From Aestuariibius insulae (lineage in GTDB: Bacteria > Pseudomonadota > Alphaproteobacteria > Rhodobacterales > Rhodobacteraceae): a DNA stretch of 64,000 nucleotides. Made by a program: the position numbers and the translations under genes. Below the pieces are notes generated by a model. The model was not told where the DNA came from. It saw only the letters and a list, made by a program, of their open reading frames with translations, and did not search any database. The DNA lies in NCBI RefSeq assembly GCF_040783535.2, contig NZ_JBFONW020000005.1, positions 124,001-188,000 of the forward strand, in the 5' to 3' direction. This document shows positions 41,525-48,521 of this stretch, in pieces; the stretch's first letter is position 1; each line of letters starts with the position of its first letter.

Positions 41525-44500
41525 CTACGCCACCATCGTCTCCGCCTTTTTCAGATCGACCGACACCAGCTGAGACACCCCCTGCTCGCCCATCGTCACC
41601 CCAAAGAGCCGGTCCATCCGCGCCATCGTCACCGCATGGTGCGTGATGATCAAAAACCGCGTATTCGTCCGCCGCGTCATCTCGTCCAGCAGGTCGCAGA
41701 ACCGCGTCACGTTCGCATCGTCCAGGGGCGCATCCACCTCGTCGAGCACGCAGATCGGCGCTGGATTGGCTAGGAACACCGCAAAGATCAGCGCCAAGGC
41801 CGTCAACGTCTGCTCCCCGCCAGAGAGCAGCGAGAGCGTCGACAGCTTCTTGCCCGGCGGCTGGCACATGATCTCAAGCCCGGCCTCCAGAGGATCGTCG
41901 CTTTCAACCAGAACCAGCTTGGCCTCACCGCCTCCGAAGAGATGCGTGAACAGCAGCCCGAAGGACCGGTTCACCTCCTCGAAGGCCGTCAGAAGCCGCT
42001 CGCGCCCTTCCTTGTTCAGGCTCGAAATCCCGGTTCGCAACGCAGCGATCGCCGCCTCCAGATCCTGCTTCTCGCGTGCCAGCCCGTCATGCTCCTCACG
42101 CACCTCGGTCGCATCTTCCTCGGCCCGCAGGTTCACCGCGCCCAGCGCATCGCGCTGCCGTTTGAACTGCGCGACCTTGGCCTCGATCTCCTCGGCCCCG
42201 GGCATCTTGTCGGGATCGGCCCCCAGCGCCTCCAGTAGCCGCTCCGGCGTCACCTCCAGCGCCTCCGAGATCCGCTCCCTGGCCGCCTGAACCGCCTCCC
42301 CGGCGCTCGCCGCGAGCGCTTCTGCCCGCGCCCGCTCCTCGCGCGCCTCGGATGCCGCGCGTTCCGCTGCCCGCAGTGCATGATCGGCCTCTCGCGCCGC
42401 CGTCTCGCCCGCCGTCAAGGCAGTTGCCGCCGCCGTCTTGCGCGCTCCGGCCTCCTCCAGACCGCTCGCGAGCCCCTCGACCTTCCCGGCCAATGCGCCC
42501 GGAACGGCAGAGGCCTCGTCCAGCTCCTCTTCGGTGGCCGCCTTGCGCGCCACCAGCTCGGCCATCCGCGCACTCGCCGTCTCCAGCCGCTTGCGCCAGC
42601 TGGCCAGCTCGGTCTCGATCGACTGGCGCCGCCGCGCCCGCGCCTCAGCCTCCCGGCGCAGCTCGTCATGGGCCGACCGGCGCGACATCATCGTCATCCG
42701 CGCCGCTTCCACGGCCATCTTCACATCCTCAAGCCGCGCCTTCGCCGCCGACAGATCCCCCAGCCCGGCCAGCGCCGTCCGCGCCTCCTTCAGCCGGGCA
42801 TCCGCCGCCGTCGCCTCGTCCTCGTGCCGCACCACGGCCAGCTTCGCTGCCTCCAGCCGCCCGGCCGCCAGATCCCGGTCCGCCTCGGCCCGGCTTTGCC
42901 GCCGCTGCGCCTCGGCCACGGCCCCGTCCGCCGCCTTGCGCGCCGTACGCGCATCGGCATCCGCCTCTGCCGCCGCCGCCAACTCCGCGCCCAAAGCCTC
43001 ATGCGCGGCCTGCGCCGCCTCGGCCCGGCCCCGCGCTGCCTGCAACTCGGCCCGCAAGGCCGCAAGCCGGTTCATCTGCTCCAGCCGCAACGCCGCTTCC
43101 GAGGGCGCATCGGCTGCCGCCGCGCGGAACCCGTCCCAACGCCACAGGTCCCCCTCGCGCGACACCAGCCGTTGTCCCGGGCGCAATGCCTCCTGCAAGC
43201 GCGCCCCGTCCCCGGCATCCACGACACCGATCAGCGCAAGCCGCCGATCCAGCACAGACGGAGCCGTCACGAACCCGGCCAAAGCCACCGCGCCCGCCGG
43301 CAGATCCGGCACGGCGTCATAGGCGGTAAGCGCCGCCCAGCCCGATCCGTCACCGGCCACCAGCGGCGCCCGCAGATCGTCTGCCAACGCCGCACCCAAA
43401 GCCTTCTCGAACCCATCCTCGACGCTCACCCGGTCGATCAGTTGACCGCCATCCCCGGCCTCGCGCGCCACCAGCCGCTCCAAAGCGCCTGCCTCGGCCT
43501 CGAGCGCCTTCGCTTCGCCATCGGATGACGACCGCGCGGCCCGCGCCTCCGCCTCGCGCGACTGCACCTCGGCGCGCGCCTGCTCGGCGGCCACCAAAGC
43601 CGCATCCGCTGCCTCCGCCGCCGCAACCGCCGCACGGCCCGCTGCTTCTTCCGCATCCGCATCCGCAGCCGCCACCGTCACGGCCTCGCCCGCAGTCGCC
43701 ACGACCTCCGCCGCCCGCGCCGCCTCCGACCGCGCCCGCGCCTGAACCGCCTCGGTCTCCTCGACCAGCCGCTCCGCTGATTGGTGCCGCGCCGCAAGCC
43801 GCGCCGCATCCTCCGTCATCTCCGACAGATCAGCCTCCCGCGCCGCCAGCACCTCGGCCGCCTCGCGCGCCTGGCCCTCCGCCTCGGTCTGCCGGTCCTC
43901 GTCGCCCGCACTGTCCGAGGCAAGCTCCGCCGCCTCCCCTTCCAGCCGCGCGATCGTCTCCTCGGCATCGCGGTTCAGCCCGCCTTCCCGCTCGATATCG
44001 CGCCCTAGCTGCGCGACCCGCCCCGTCAGCGTCTCGACCGCCGCCGCCGCTCGCTCCGCTTCGGCCTCTAAAGTCGCCCGCTCGACCTCGATCCGCTGAA
44101 CAAGCGCCGCCGCAATCGCAGCCTCCTCGCGCAGGGCGGGCAGCCCGGCCTCCGCCGCCTCCCGCGCTGTCCCTGCCGACACCGCCTCCCGCTCGGCCGA
44201 AGCCGCCGCGACCGACCGCCCTTTCAGCACATCGGCCGCCGCCAGCCGCGCCTGATCCGCCTCGCGCCAGCGCCGATAAAGCAGCAGCCCCTCGGCTTCA
44301 CGCAACGCCTCCGCGATCTCGCGATACCGCGCCGCCTGCTTGGCCTGCCGCGCGAGCGAGGCCAGCTGAGAGGCCAATTGCTCCAGCACATCATCGACCC
44401 GCGACAGGTTCTGCTCGGCCCCCTTCAGCTTCAGCTCCGCCTCGTGCCGCCGCTGATAGAGCCCCGAAATCCCCGCCGCTTCCTCCAGGATCCTCCGCCG

Positions 44501-44977
44501 CGCCTTGGGCTTGGCATTGATCAGCTCCGAGATCTGCCCCTGCCGCACCAGCGCAGGCGAATGGGCGCCCGTGGAGGCATCGGCGAACAGCATCTGCACG
44601 TCCCGCGCCCGCACATCCTTTGCGCCAACCTTATAGGCCGACCCGGCATCCTTGGTGATGCGCCGCACGATCTCGAGCATATCGCCATCATTAAAACCCG
44701 CCGGCGCCAGCCGCTCGCTGTTATCGATGACCAGTGAGACCTCCGCAAAGCTGCGCGCGGGCCGCGTCGCGGCGCCCGCAAAGATCACGTCCTCCATCCC
44801 GCCGCCCCGCATCGCGGTCGGACGGTTCTCGCCCATCACCCAGCGCAGCGCCTCCAGCAGGTTCGACTTCCCGCATCCGTTCGGCCCCACCACTCCGGTC
44901 AGACCATCCGCGATGATAAGATCCGTCGGATCGACGAAACTCTTGAAGCCGTTCAGCTTGAGCCTGGAAAACCGCAT
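41525..44977 (-). CDS. smc: Chromosome segregation protein SMC
   Basis: 1150 aa. The condensin ATPase organises and segregates the chromosome with ScpA/ScpB. N-terminal FKSFVDPTDL and Walker A GPNGCGKSNLLEALRWVMGE (31-50), two long coiled-coil arms rich in Ala/Glu/Arg, and a hinge near residues 490-640 (GQLIDRVSVEDGFEKALGAAL, then FVTAPSVLDRRLALIG). The C-terminal signature LSLLSGGEQTLTALALIFAV is followed by Walker B CVLDEVDAPLDDANV. The very Ala-rich coil explains the long spurious frames on the other strand. Confidence 0.95.
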   Translation of the reverse strand: MRFSRLKLNGFKSFVDPTDLIIADGLTGVVGPNGCGKSNLLEALRWVMGENRPTAMRGGGMEDVIFAGAATRPARSFAEVSLVIDNSERLAPAGFNDGDMLEIVRRITKDAGSAYKVGAKDVRARDVQMLFADASTGAHSPALVRQGQISELINAKPKARRRILEEAAGISGLYQRRHEAELKLKGAEQNLSRVDDVLEQLASQLASLARQAKQAARYREIAEALREAEGLLLYRRWREADQARLAAADVLKGRSVAAASAEREAVSAGTAREAAEAGLPALREEAAIAAALVQRIEVERATLEAEAERAAAAVETLTGRVAQLGRDIEREGGLNRDAEETIARLEGEAAELASDSAGDEDRQTEAEGQAREAAEVLAAREADLSEMTEDAARLAARHQSAERLVEETEAVQARARSEAARAAEVVATAGEAVTVAAADADAEEAAGRAAVAAAEAADAALVAAEQARAEVQSREAEARAARSSSDGEAKALEAEAGALERLVAREAGDGGQLIDRVSVEDGFEKALGAALADDLRAPLVAGDGSGWAALTAYDAVPDLPAGAVALAGFVTAPSVLDRRLALIGVVDAGDGARLQEALRPGQRLVSREGDLWRWDGFRAAAADAPSEAALRLEQMNRLAALRAELQAARGRAEAAQAAHEALGAELAAAAEADADARTARKAADGAVAEAQRRQSRAEADRDLAAGRLEAAKLAVVRHEDEATAADARLKEARTALAGLGDLSAAKARLEDVKMAVEAARMTMMSRRSAHDELRREAEARARRRQSIETELASWRKRLETASARMAELVARKAATEEELDEASAVPGALAGKVEGLASGLEEAGARKTAAATALTAGETAAREADHALRAAERAASEAREERARAEALAASAGEAVQAARERISEALEVTPERLLEALGADPDKMPGAEEIEAKVAQFKRQRDALGAVNLRAEEDATEVREEHDGLAREKQDLEAAIAALRTGISSLNKEGRERLLTAFEEVNRSFGLLFTHLFGGGEAKLVLVESDDPLEAGLEIMCQPPGKKLSTLSLLSGGEQTLTALALIFAVFLANPAPICVLDEVDAPLDDANVTRFCDLLDEMTRRTNTRFLIITHHAVTMARMDRLFGVTMGEQGVSQLVSVDLKKAETMVA

Positions 44978-45109
44978 GGACTGCCTCGTCTTTTCTTATC
45001 TGCAAAGACTGACTCCGGCCCTCCCCTCGAGTCAACGGCCCCGACCCAAATCTGGCCCAAACCCGCATCTTATCCACAAGATATCGCGTTTACCCCTAAA
45101 ATTACGGGC

Positions 45110-45154
45110 TTCATCTGGCCAAAAATACTCCCCGCGGAGCGTCCCGCAGCGACC
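45110..45154 (+). repeat. TCATCTGG-family repeat with degenerate hairpins
   Basis: TTCATCTGGCCAAAAATACT is followed by a CTCC/GGAG hairpin and a reduced GC hairpin ending GCAGCGACC. It is a shortened relative of the complete 53-bp element at 48460-48512. It lies between smc and the cobalamin riboswitch. Confidence 0.6.
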
Positions 45155-45221
45155 AAAAGCACCAAAGGCGCAGAATCACGCTTGACGGTGCCGCCACCCG
45201 AGGCGCACAAAAGTCGTCGCA

Positions 45222-45415
45222 TGGTTCCCCGCGACAGGCGCACACCGCCCCGGGGATCAAATGGGAATGCGGTGCGGGCCGATCCAGTCAGGAGGCCCCA
45301 TGCCGCAGCCGCCCCCGCGACTGTAAGCGGTGAGCGTGCGCGCCAACGACGCCACTGGGGGCAACCCGGGAAGGCAGGCCGCCCGCCACGACCCGCGAGC
45401 CAGGAGACCAGCCAT
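45222..45415 (+). promoter_or_regulatory. Cobalamin riboswitch (AdoCbl aptamer)
   Basis: The conserved elements occur in the expected order: GGTTCCC at 45223, GGGAATGCGGTGCGGG (45266-45281), CCCCGCGACTGTAAGCGG, GCCACTGGGGGCAACCCGGG then AAGGCAGGCC, and GAGCCAGGAGACC ending at about 45410. Together these are diagnostic of the B12-box aptamer. It precedes hupE and cobW, so cobalamin should repress cobalt uptake and the corrin genes downstream. It is the only cobalamin riboswitch I find in the window. Confidence 0.95.
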
Positions 45416-45418
45416 GCA

Positions 45419-45543
45419 CCGGAGCTTAGGCTCCGGGACTGCTACAAACGGACGGGGTGTTCCGTGGGGGTCAGCCGAAACCACCTGTTACGGGTGCGCC
45501 GAGGCCCTTCCATGAAAGACCCCCTTCACCGGATCCGAAGGGG
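45419..45543 (+). promoter_or_regulatory. Riboswitch expression platform with competing helices
   Basis: 45419-45436 is a CCGGAGC/GCTCCGG stem-loop. CCCCTTC (45521-45527) can pair with GAAGGGG (45537-45543), which contains the ribosome-binding site of hupE (ATG 45551). GGGGGTC (45466-45472) can instead pair with GACCCCC (45518-45524). The last two helices share bases 45521-45524 and exclude each other, giving an on/off translational switch. No U-run terminator is present. Confidence 0.65.
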
Positions 45544-45550
45544 ACCAGAC

Positions 45551-46198
45551 ATGAAGAGACTACTCGCCGCCGCCCTCGCGCTGACCGCAACGCCCGCCCT
45601 TGCTCACCATCCGCTTGGCGGCCTGCCGATGGAGACTTTCGCCGATGGCGCTCTCTCGGGTGTCGGCCACCCGGTCCTCGGCTTCGATCACCTCTTCTTC
45701 GTCATCGCCATGGGCGTCGCCGCGATCTTCACGGCGAACCGCCTGCTGGCCCCTGCCGCCTATATCGCCACGATGCTTGTCGGTTGCGCCATCGCCTCCT
45801 TCGGCGCCGTGATTCCGCTGACCGAAACGCTCGTTGTCATCTCCCTTCTGGCAATCGGCGGCCTCCTCGTCTCGGGCCGCACCATCGGCACCACCGCGAT
45901 GCTCGCGCTCTTCGCTGCCGCCGGTCTCTTCCACGGCGCAGCCTTCGGCAGCACGATCGCCGGTCAGGAAGGCGGCGCCTCCGCGGCGGTCTTCACTGGC
46001 TACCTCCTCGGTCTTGCGATCACCCAATACGCCATCGCCCTCGGTGCGGGCTGGCTCGCGAAAACGCTCCTCGGCGCGCATGACGCCGCCGCCACCAATG
46101 CCCGCCTGATCGGCGCGGGCGTCGCCGGTGTCGGCGCCTTCCTCGCCCTCGAAATCCTCGAAGGCCCCATCGTCACCGCCCTCAGCGCAGGCGTCTGA
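45551..46198 (+). CDS. hupE: HupE/UreJ-family membrane protein, probable cobalt transporter
   Basis: 215 aa from the ATG at 45551 after AAGGGGA. A signal peptide (MKRLLAAALALTATPALA) is followed by HHPLGGLPMETFADGALSG, whose exposed His could bind Ni/Co. GVGHPVLGFDHLFFVIAMGV is the family signature (HPxxGxDH). About six membrane segments. HupE homologues under cobalamin riboswitch control are predicted cobalt importers, which fits here. Confidence 0.92.
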   Translation: MKRLLAAALALTATPALAHHPLGGLPMETFADGALSGVGHPVLGFDHLFFVIAMGVAAIFTANRLLAPAAYIATMLVGCAIASFGAVIPLTETLVVISLLAIGGLLVSGRTIGTTAMLALFAAAGLFHGAAFGSTIAGQEGGASAAVFTGYLLGLAITQYAIALGAGWLAKTLLGAHDAAATNARLIGAGVAGVGAFLALEILEGPIVTALSAGV

Positions 46199-46262
46199 CA
46201 CCCCGCGCCTCGCCGCCCCGGCCTCCGAGCCGGGGCATTCCCCCTTCCGATCCGGAGCGCCC

Positions 46263-47312
46263 ATGCCCTCGAAAATCCCCGCCACCATCGTCACCGGCTT
46301 TCTCGGCTCCGGCAAAACCACGCTGATCCGCAACTTGCTCGAGCAGGCCAATGGCCGCCGCATCGCGCTCATCATCAACGAATTCGGCGATCTCGGCGTT
46401 GACGGCGATATCCTCAAAGGCTGCGGCGACGCCGCCTGCAAGGACGAGGACATCCTCGAGCTTTCCAACGGCTGCATCTGCTGCACCGTCGCCGAGGATT
46501 TCATCCCGACGATGGAAAAGCTCCTCGCCCGGCCTGACGCCCCGGACCATATCGTCATCGAAACCTCCGGCCTTGCCCTGCCGCAGCCGCTGGTGCGCGC
46601 CTTCAACTGGCCCGAGATCTCAACCAAGGTTACCGTCGACGGCGTCATCGCCCTGATCGACGGCAAGGCGACGACCGAAGGCCGCTTCGCCCATGATCCC
46701 GCCGCCGTCGACGCCCAGCGCCGCTCCGACGAGGAACTCGACCACGACACCCCGCTGTCAGAGCTTTTCGACGACCAGATCGCCTGCGCCGACATGATCG
46801 TCGTCAACAAGACCGATCTTCTGACCGAGGCCGAAGCCGAGGCGCTCGCGACCGACCTCACCACCAAATCCCGCCCCTCCGTCCGCGTCGTCCGCTCCGC
46901 CCACGGCGAGCTGCCGATCGATCTTCTACTCGGCCAGCACGCCGCAGCCGAAGCGGACACCAAGGCGCGTCACGAGATCCACCACCATCACCACGACGAC
47001 GACGGGGAGGAGGACCATCACCACCATGACCACGACGATTTCGAAAGCTTCGTCGTCACCCGCCCCGAGATCGCCGACCCTAAAGCCTTCGCCGAGCAGG
47101 TCGCGGAGACGATCCGCACCCATGACATCCTGCGCCTCAAAGGCTTCGCCGCCGTGGCAGGCAAACCGATGCGCCTCGCTTTGCAAGCCGTCGGGCCCCG
47201 GATCGATACCTATTACGACCGCCCCTTCGACGGCCCGCGCGAAACCCGCCTCGTCGTCATCGGCCAAGCGGGTCTCGACCGCACGGCCATCACCCAAGCG
47301 CTGTCGGCCTGA
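46263..47312 (+). CDS. cobW: CobW, GTPase/metallochaperone of cobalamin synthesis
   Basis: 349 aa. G3E GTPase: P-loop GFLGSGKTT (12-20), metal motif CICC (71-74), VNKTD for guanine recognition. A His/Asp-rich loop around residues 239-259 (HHHHHDDDGEEDHHHHDHDD) probably binds cobalt. The C-terminal CobW_C domain (FESFVVTRPEIAD, ILRLKGFAAVAGKP) follows. CobW is thought to deliver cobalt to the CobNST chelatase. Located downstream of hupE under the riboswitch. Confidence 0.96.
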   Translation: MPSKIPATIVTGFLGSGKTTLIRNLLEQANGRRIALIINEFGDLGVDGDILKGCGDAACKDEDILELSNGCICCTVAEDFIPTMEKLLARPDAPDHIVIETSGLALPQPLVRAFNWPEISTKVTVDGVIALIDGKATTEGRFAHDPAAVDAQRRSDEELDHDTPLSELFDDQIACADMIVVNKTDLLTEAEAEALATDLTTKSRPSVRVVRSAHGELPIDLLLGQHAAAEADTKARHEIHHHHHDDDGEEDHHHHDHDDFESFVVTRPEIADPKAFAEQVAETIRTHDILRLKGFAAVAGKPMRLALQAVGPRIDTYYDRPFDGPRETRLVVIGQAGLDRTAITQALSA

Positions 47313-47350
47313 CCTCCAGTGAGCTTGACCATGACATCCCAGACCCCGTT

Positions 47351-47379
47351 GTTCCGGGCTTGACCCGGGACCTCGATTC
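47351..47379. repeat. REP-like palindrome, second copy
   Basis: CCGGGCTTGACCCGGGAC, also present at 10188-10208, lies between cobW and the GNAT gene. The stem CCGGG/CCCGG has loop CTTGA. Confidence 0.6.
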
Positions 47380-47423
47380 CCGCGCGCATCCCGAGATAAC
47401 CGGATCTCAGACCCGCAAACCTC

Positions 47424-47879
47424 ATGACCGAAACAACCGTCACCCGCATCGACCCGCTTCATCCAGACGCGCTCCGCCTCATCGATGGCAGCGAAGCCGA
47501 GCAATCCGCGCTCTATCCCCCGCATCTCCGCTATGCCTTCTCGCCGCAGCAACTGATCGATGACGACGTCCGCTTCTATATCGCCTGTCGGGGCGGCGCC
47601 GCGCTGGCCTGCGGCGGCTACGGCGCCTATGACAGCTATGCCGAGCTCAAGCGCATCTATGTGGATCCCGCCCACCGAGGCACCGGCCTCGCCGACGCAA
47701 TCATCGCGGCCTGCGAGGCGGAGGCCGCCGCTGAAGGCCTGCCCCTCATGCGCCTTGAGACCGGTGAAGCCTCCCCCGCCGCGCTCCGCATCTACACTCG
47801 CCTCGGCTATGCCCGGCGCGGCCCTTTTGGCGAGTACAAGGAGAACGGCTCCTCCGTCTTCATGGAAAAAGCCCTATGA
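47424..47879 (+). CDS. GNAT-family N-acetyltransferase
   Basis: 151 aa. Acetyl-CoA motif A is visible as AELKRIYVDPAHRGTGLADAI (Q/RxxGxG/A form, residues about 73-93) followed by LPLMRLETGEASPAALRIYT and the motif-B-like RLGYARRGPFGEYKENGSSV. The substrate is unknown. Its place between cobW and cobN may be incidental; the flanking repeats suggest separate transcription units. Convergent with a 54-aa gene. Confidence 0.88.
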   Translation: MTETTVTRIDPLHPDALRLIDGSEAEQSALYPPHLRYAFSPQQLIDDDVRFYIACRGGAALACGGYGAYDSYAELKRIYVDPAHRGTGLADAIIAACEAEAAAEGLPLMRLETGEASPAALRIYTRLGYARRGPFGEYKENGSSVFMEKAL

Positions 47880-47884
47880 GCCCT

Positions 47885-48049
47885 TCACTTCGGCGGATCC
47901 GCCGGATCCGGCCGGTTCTCGAACCCGCGGATCGCCTTGCCTTTATGCTCATCGATCGCAAAATCCTCAGACGCCTTGGACGGCTTGTCGAGCCGACCCC
48001 GCTCCTTCTCAGGCTTCCTCTCGGCCTCGATACGTGTCGTCTTGTCCAT
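47885..48049 (-). CDS. Small hydrophilic protein, 54 aa
   Basis: Starts at the ATG 48049 with AAAGGAGA six bases upstream, which argues for a real gene; a longer reading to 48166 runs through a repeat. The product is strongly charged (MDKTTRIEAERKPEKERGRL, then DKPSKASEDFAIDEHKGKAI) without a membrane segment, probably disordered. It ends 5 nt from the convergent GNAT gene. Function unknown. Confidence 0.7.
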   Translation of the reverse strand: MDKTTRIEAERKPEKERGRLDKPSKASEDFAIDEHKGKAIRGFENRPDPADPPK

Positions 48050-48459
48050 GTCAGATCTCCTTTCGCCGGACGAACCCGCACCGACCCCCTCCCGTTCCCC
48101 GACCGGGAGGCCCCGGATCAAGTCCGGGGCACGTCGTGCCAAGGATGACCGTCTGGACCGCTTCAATTCTGACCCGGATTCACGCCGTCGACACTCCTAC
48201 AGCGAACGCTCCCAACTGGCTCGATATCTTCAGAAACGCCGCTCGCCGGTCGACCAAAGCCGACATACCCGCCCCCCACCGCCCAACGGGCCGTCAATCC
48301 GTGGTCGAAACCGCCAAGAACCACACCCGCGGCCCCGGCCAATCCGATCCCTCCCTGCGGGACGCCCGATCCCGCACCGCAGGCCGGACCTCCCGCCACA
48401 GCCAGCCTCAACCGTCGAAGCCCGCAGCCCCGCGCGATACCCTTATAACCACCCGCCGT
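48050..48459. other. Gap upstream of cobN, no confident gene
   Basis: About 410 bp. 48111-48140 holds REP-like hairpins: CCCCGGA/TCCGGGG with loop TCAAG, then GGCACG/CGTGCC. From 48145 a plus-strand frame of about 127 codons has moderately coding-like third positions, but its ATG is within the repeat and no ribosome-binding site precedes it. I treat the rest as unassigned; a decayed gene is possible. Confidence 0.45.
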
Positions 48460-48512
48460 CCTCATCTTGCCCCAAATACCTCCGCCGGAGGCATCGCCGC
48501 GCAGCGGCGACC
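48460..48512 (+). repeat. Complete two-hairpin repeat directly upstream of cobN
   Basis: 53 bp: head CCTCATCTTGCCCCAAATAC, hairpin CCTCC-GCC-GGAGG, hairpin TCGCCGC-GCA-GCGGCGA, then CC. It ends 9 nt before the cobN ATG. The copy inside cobN (50135-50187) differs at 7 of 53 positions; four of those fall in the first hairpin and keep its pairing. Confidence 0.8.
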
Positions 48513-48521
48513 GGAGCGCCC

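Noticed and set aside
43525..44520. 331-codon plus-strand frame within smc
   Set aside because: Pro/Ala/Arg-rich low-complexity product typical of the antisense of an Ala/Glu-rich coiled coil.
46926..47675. 249-codon minus-strand frame over the end of cobW
   Set aside because: Its Val/Met run is the complement of the CobW His-rich loop.
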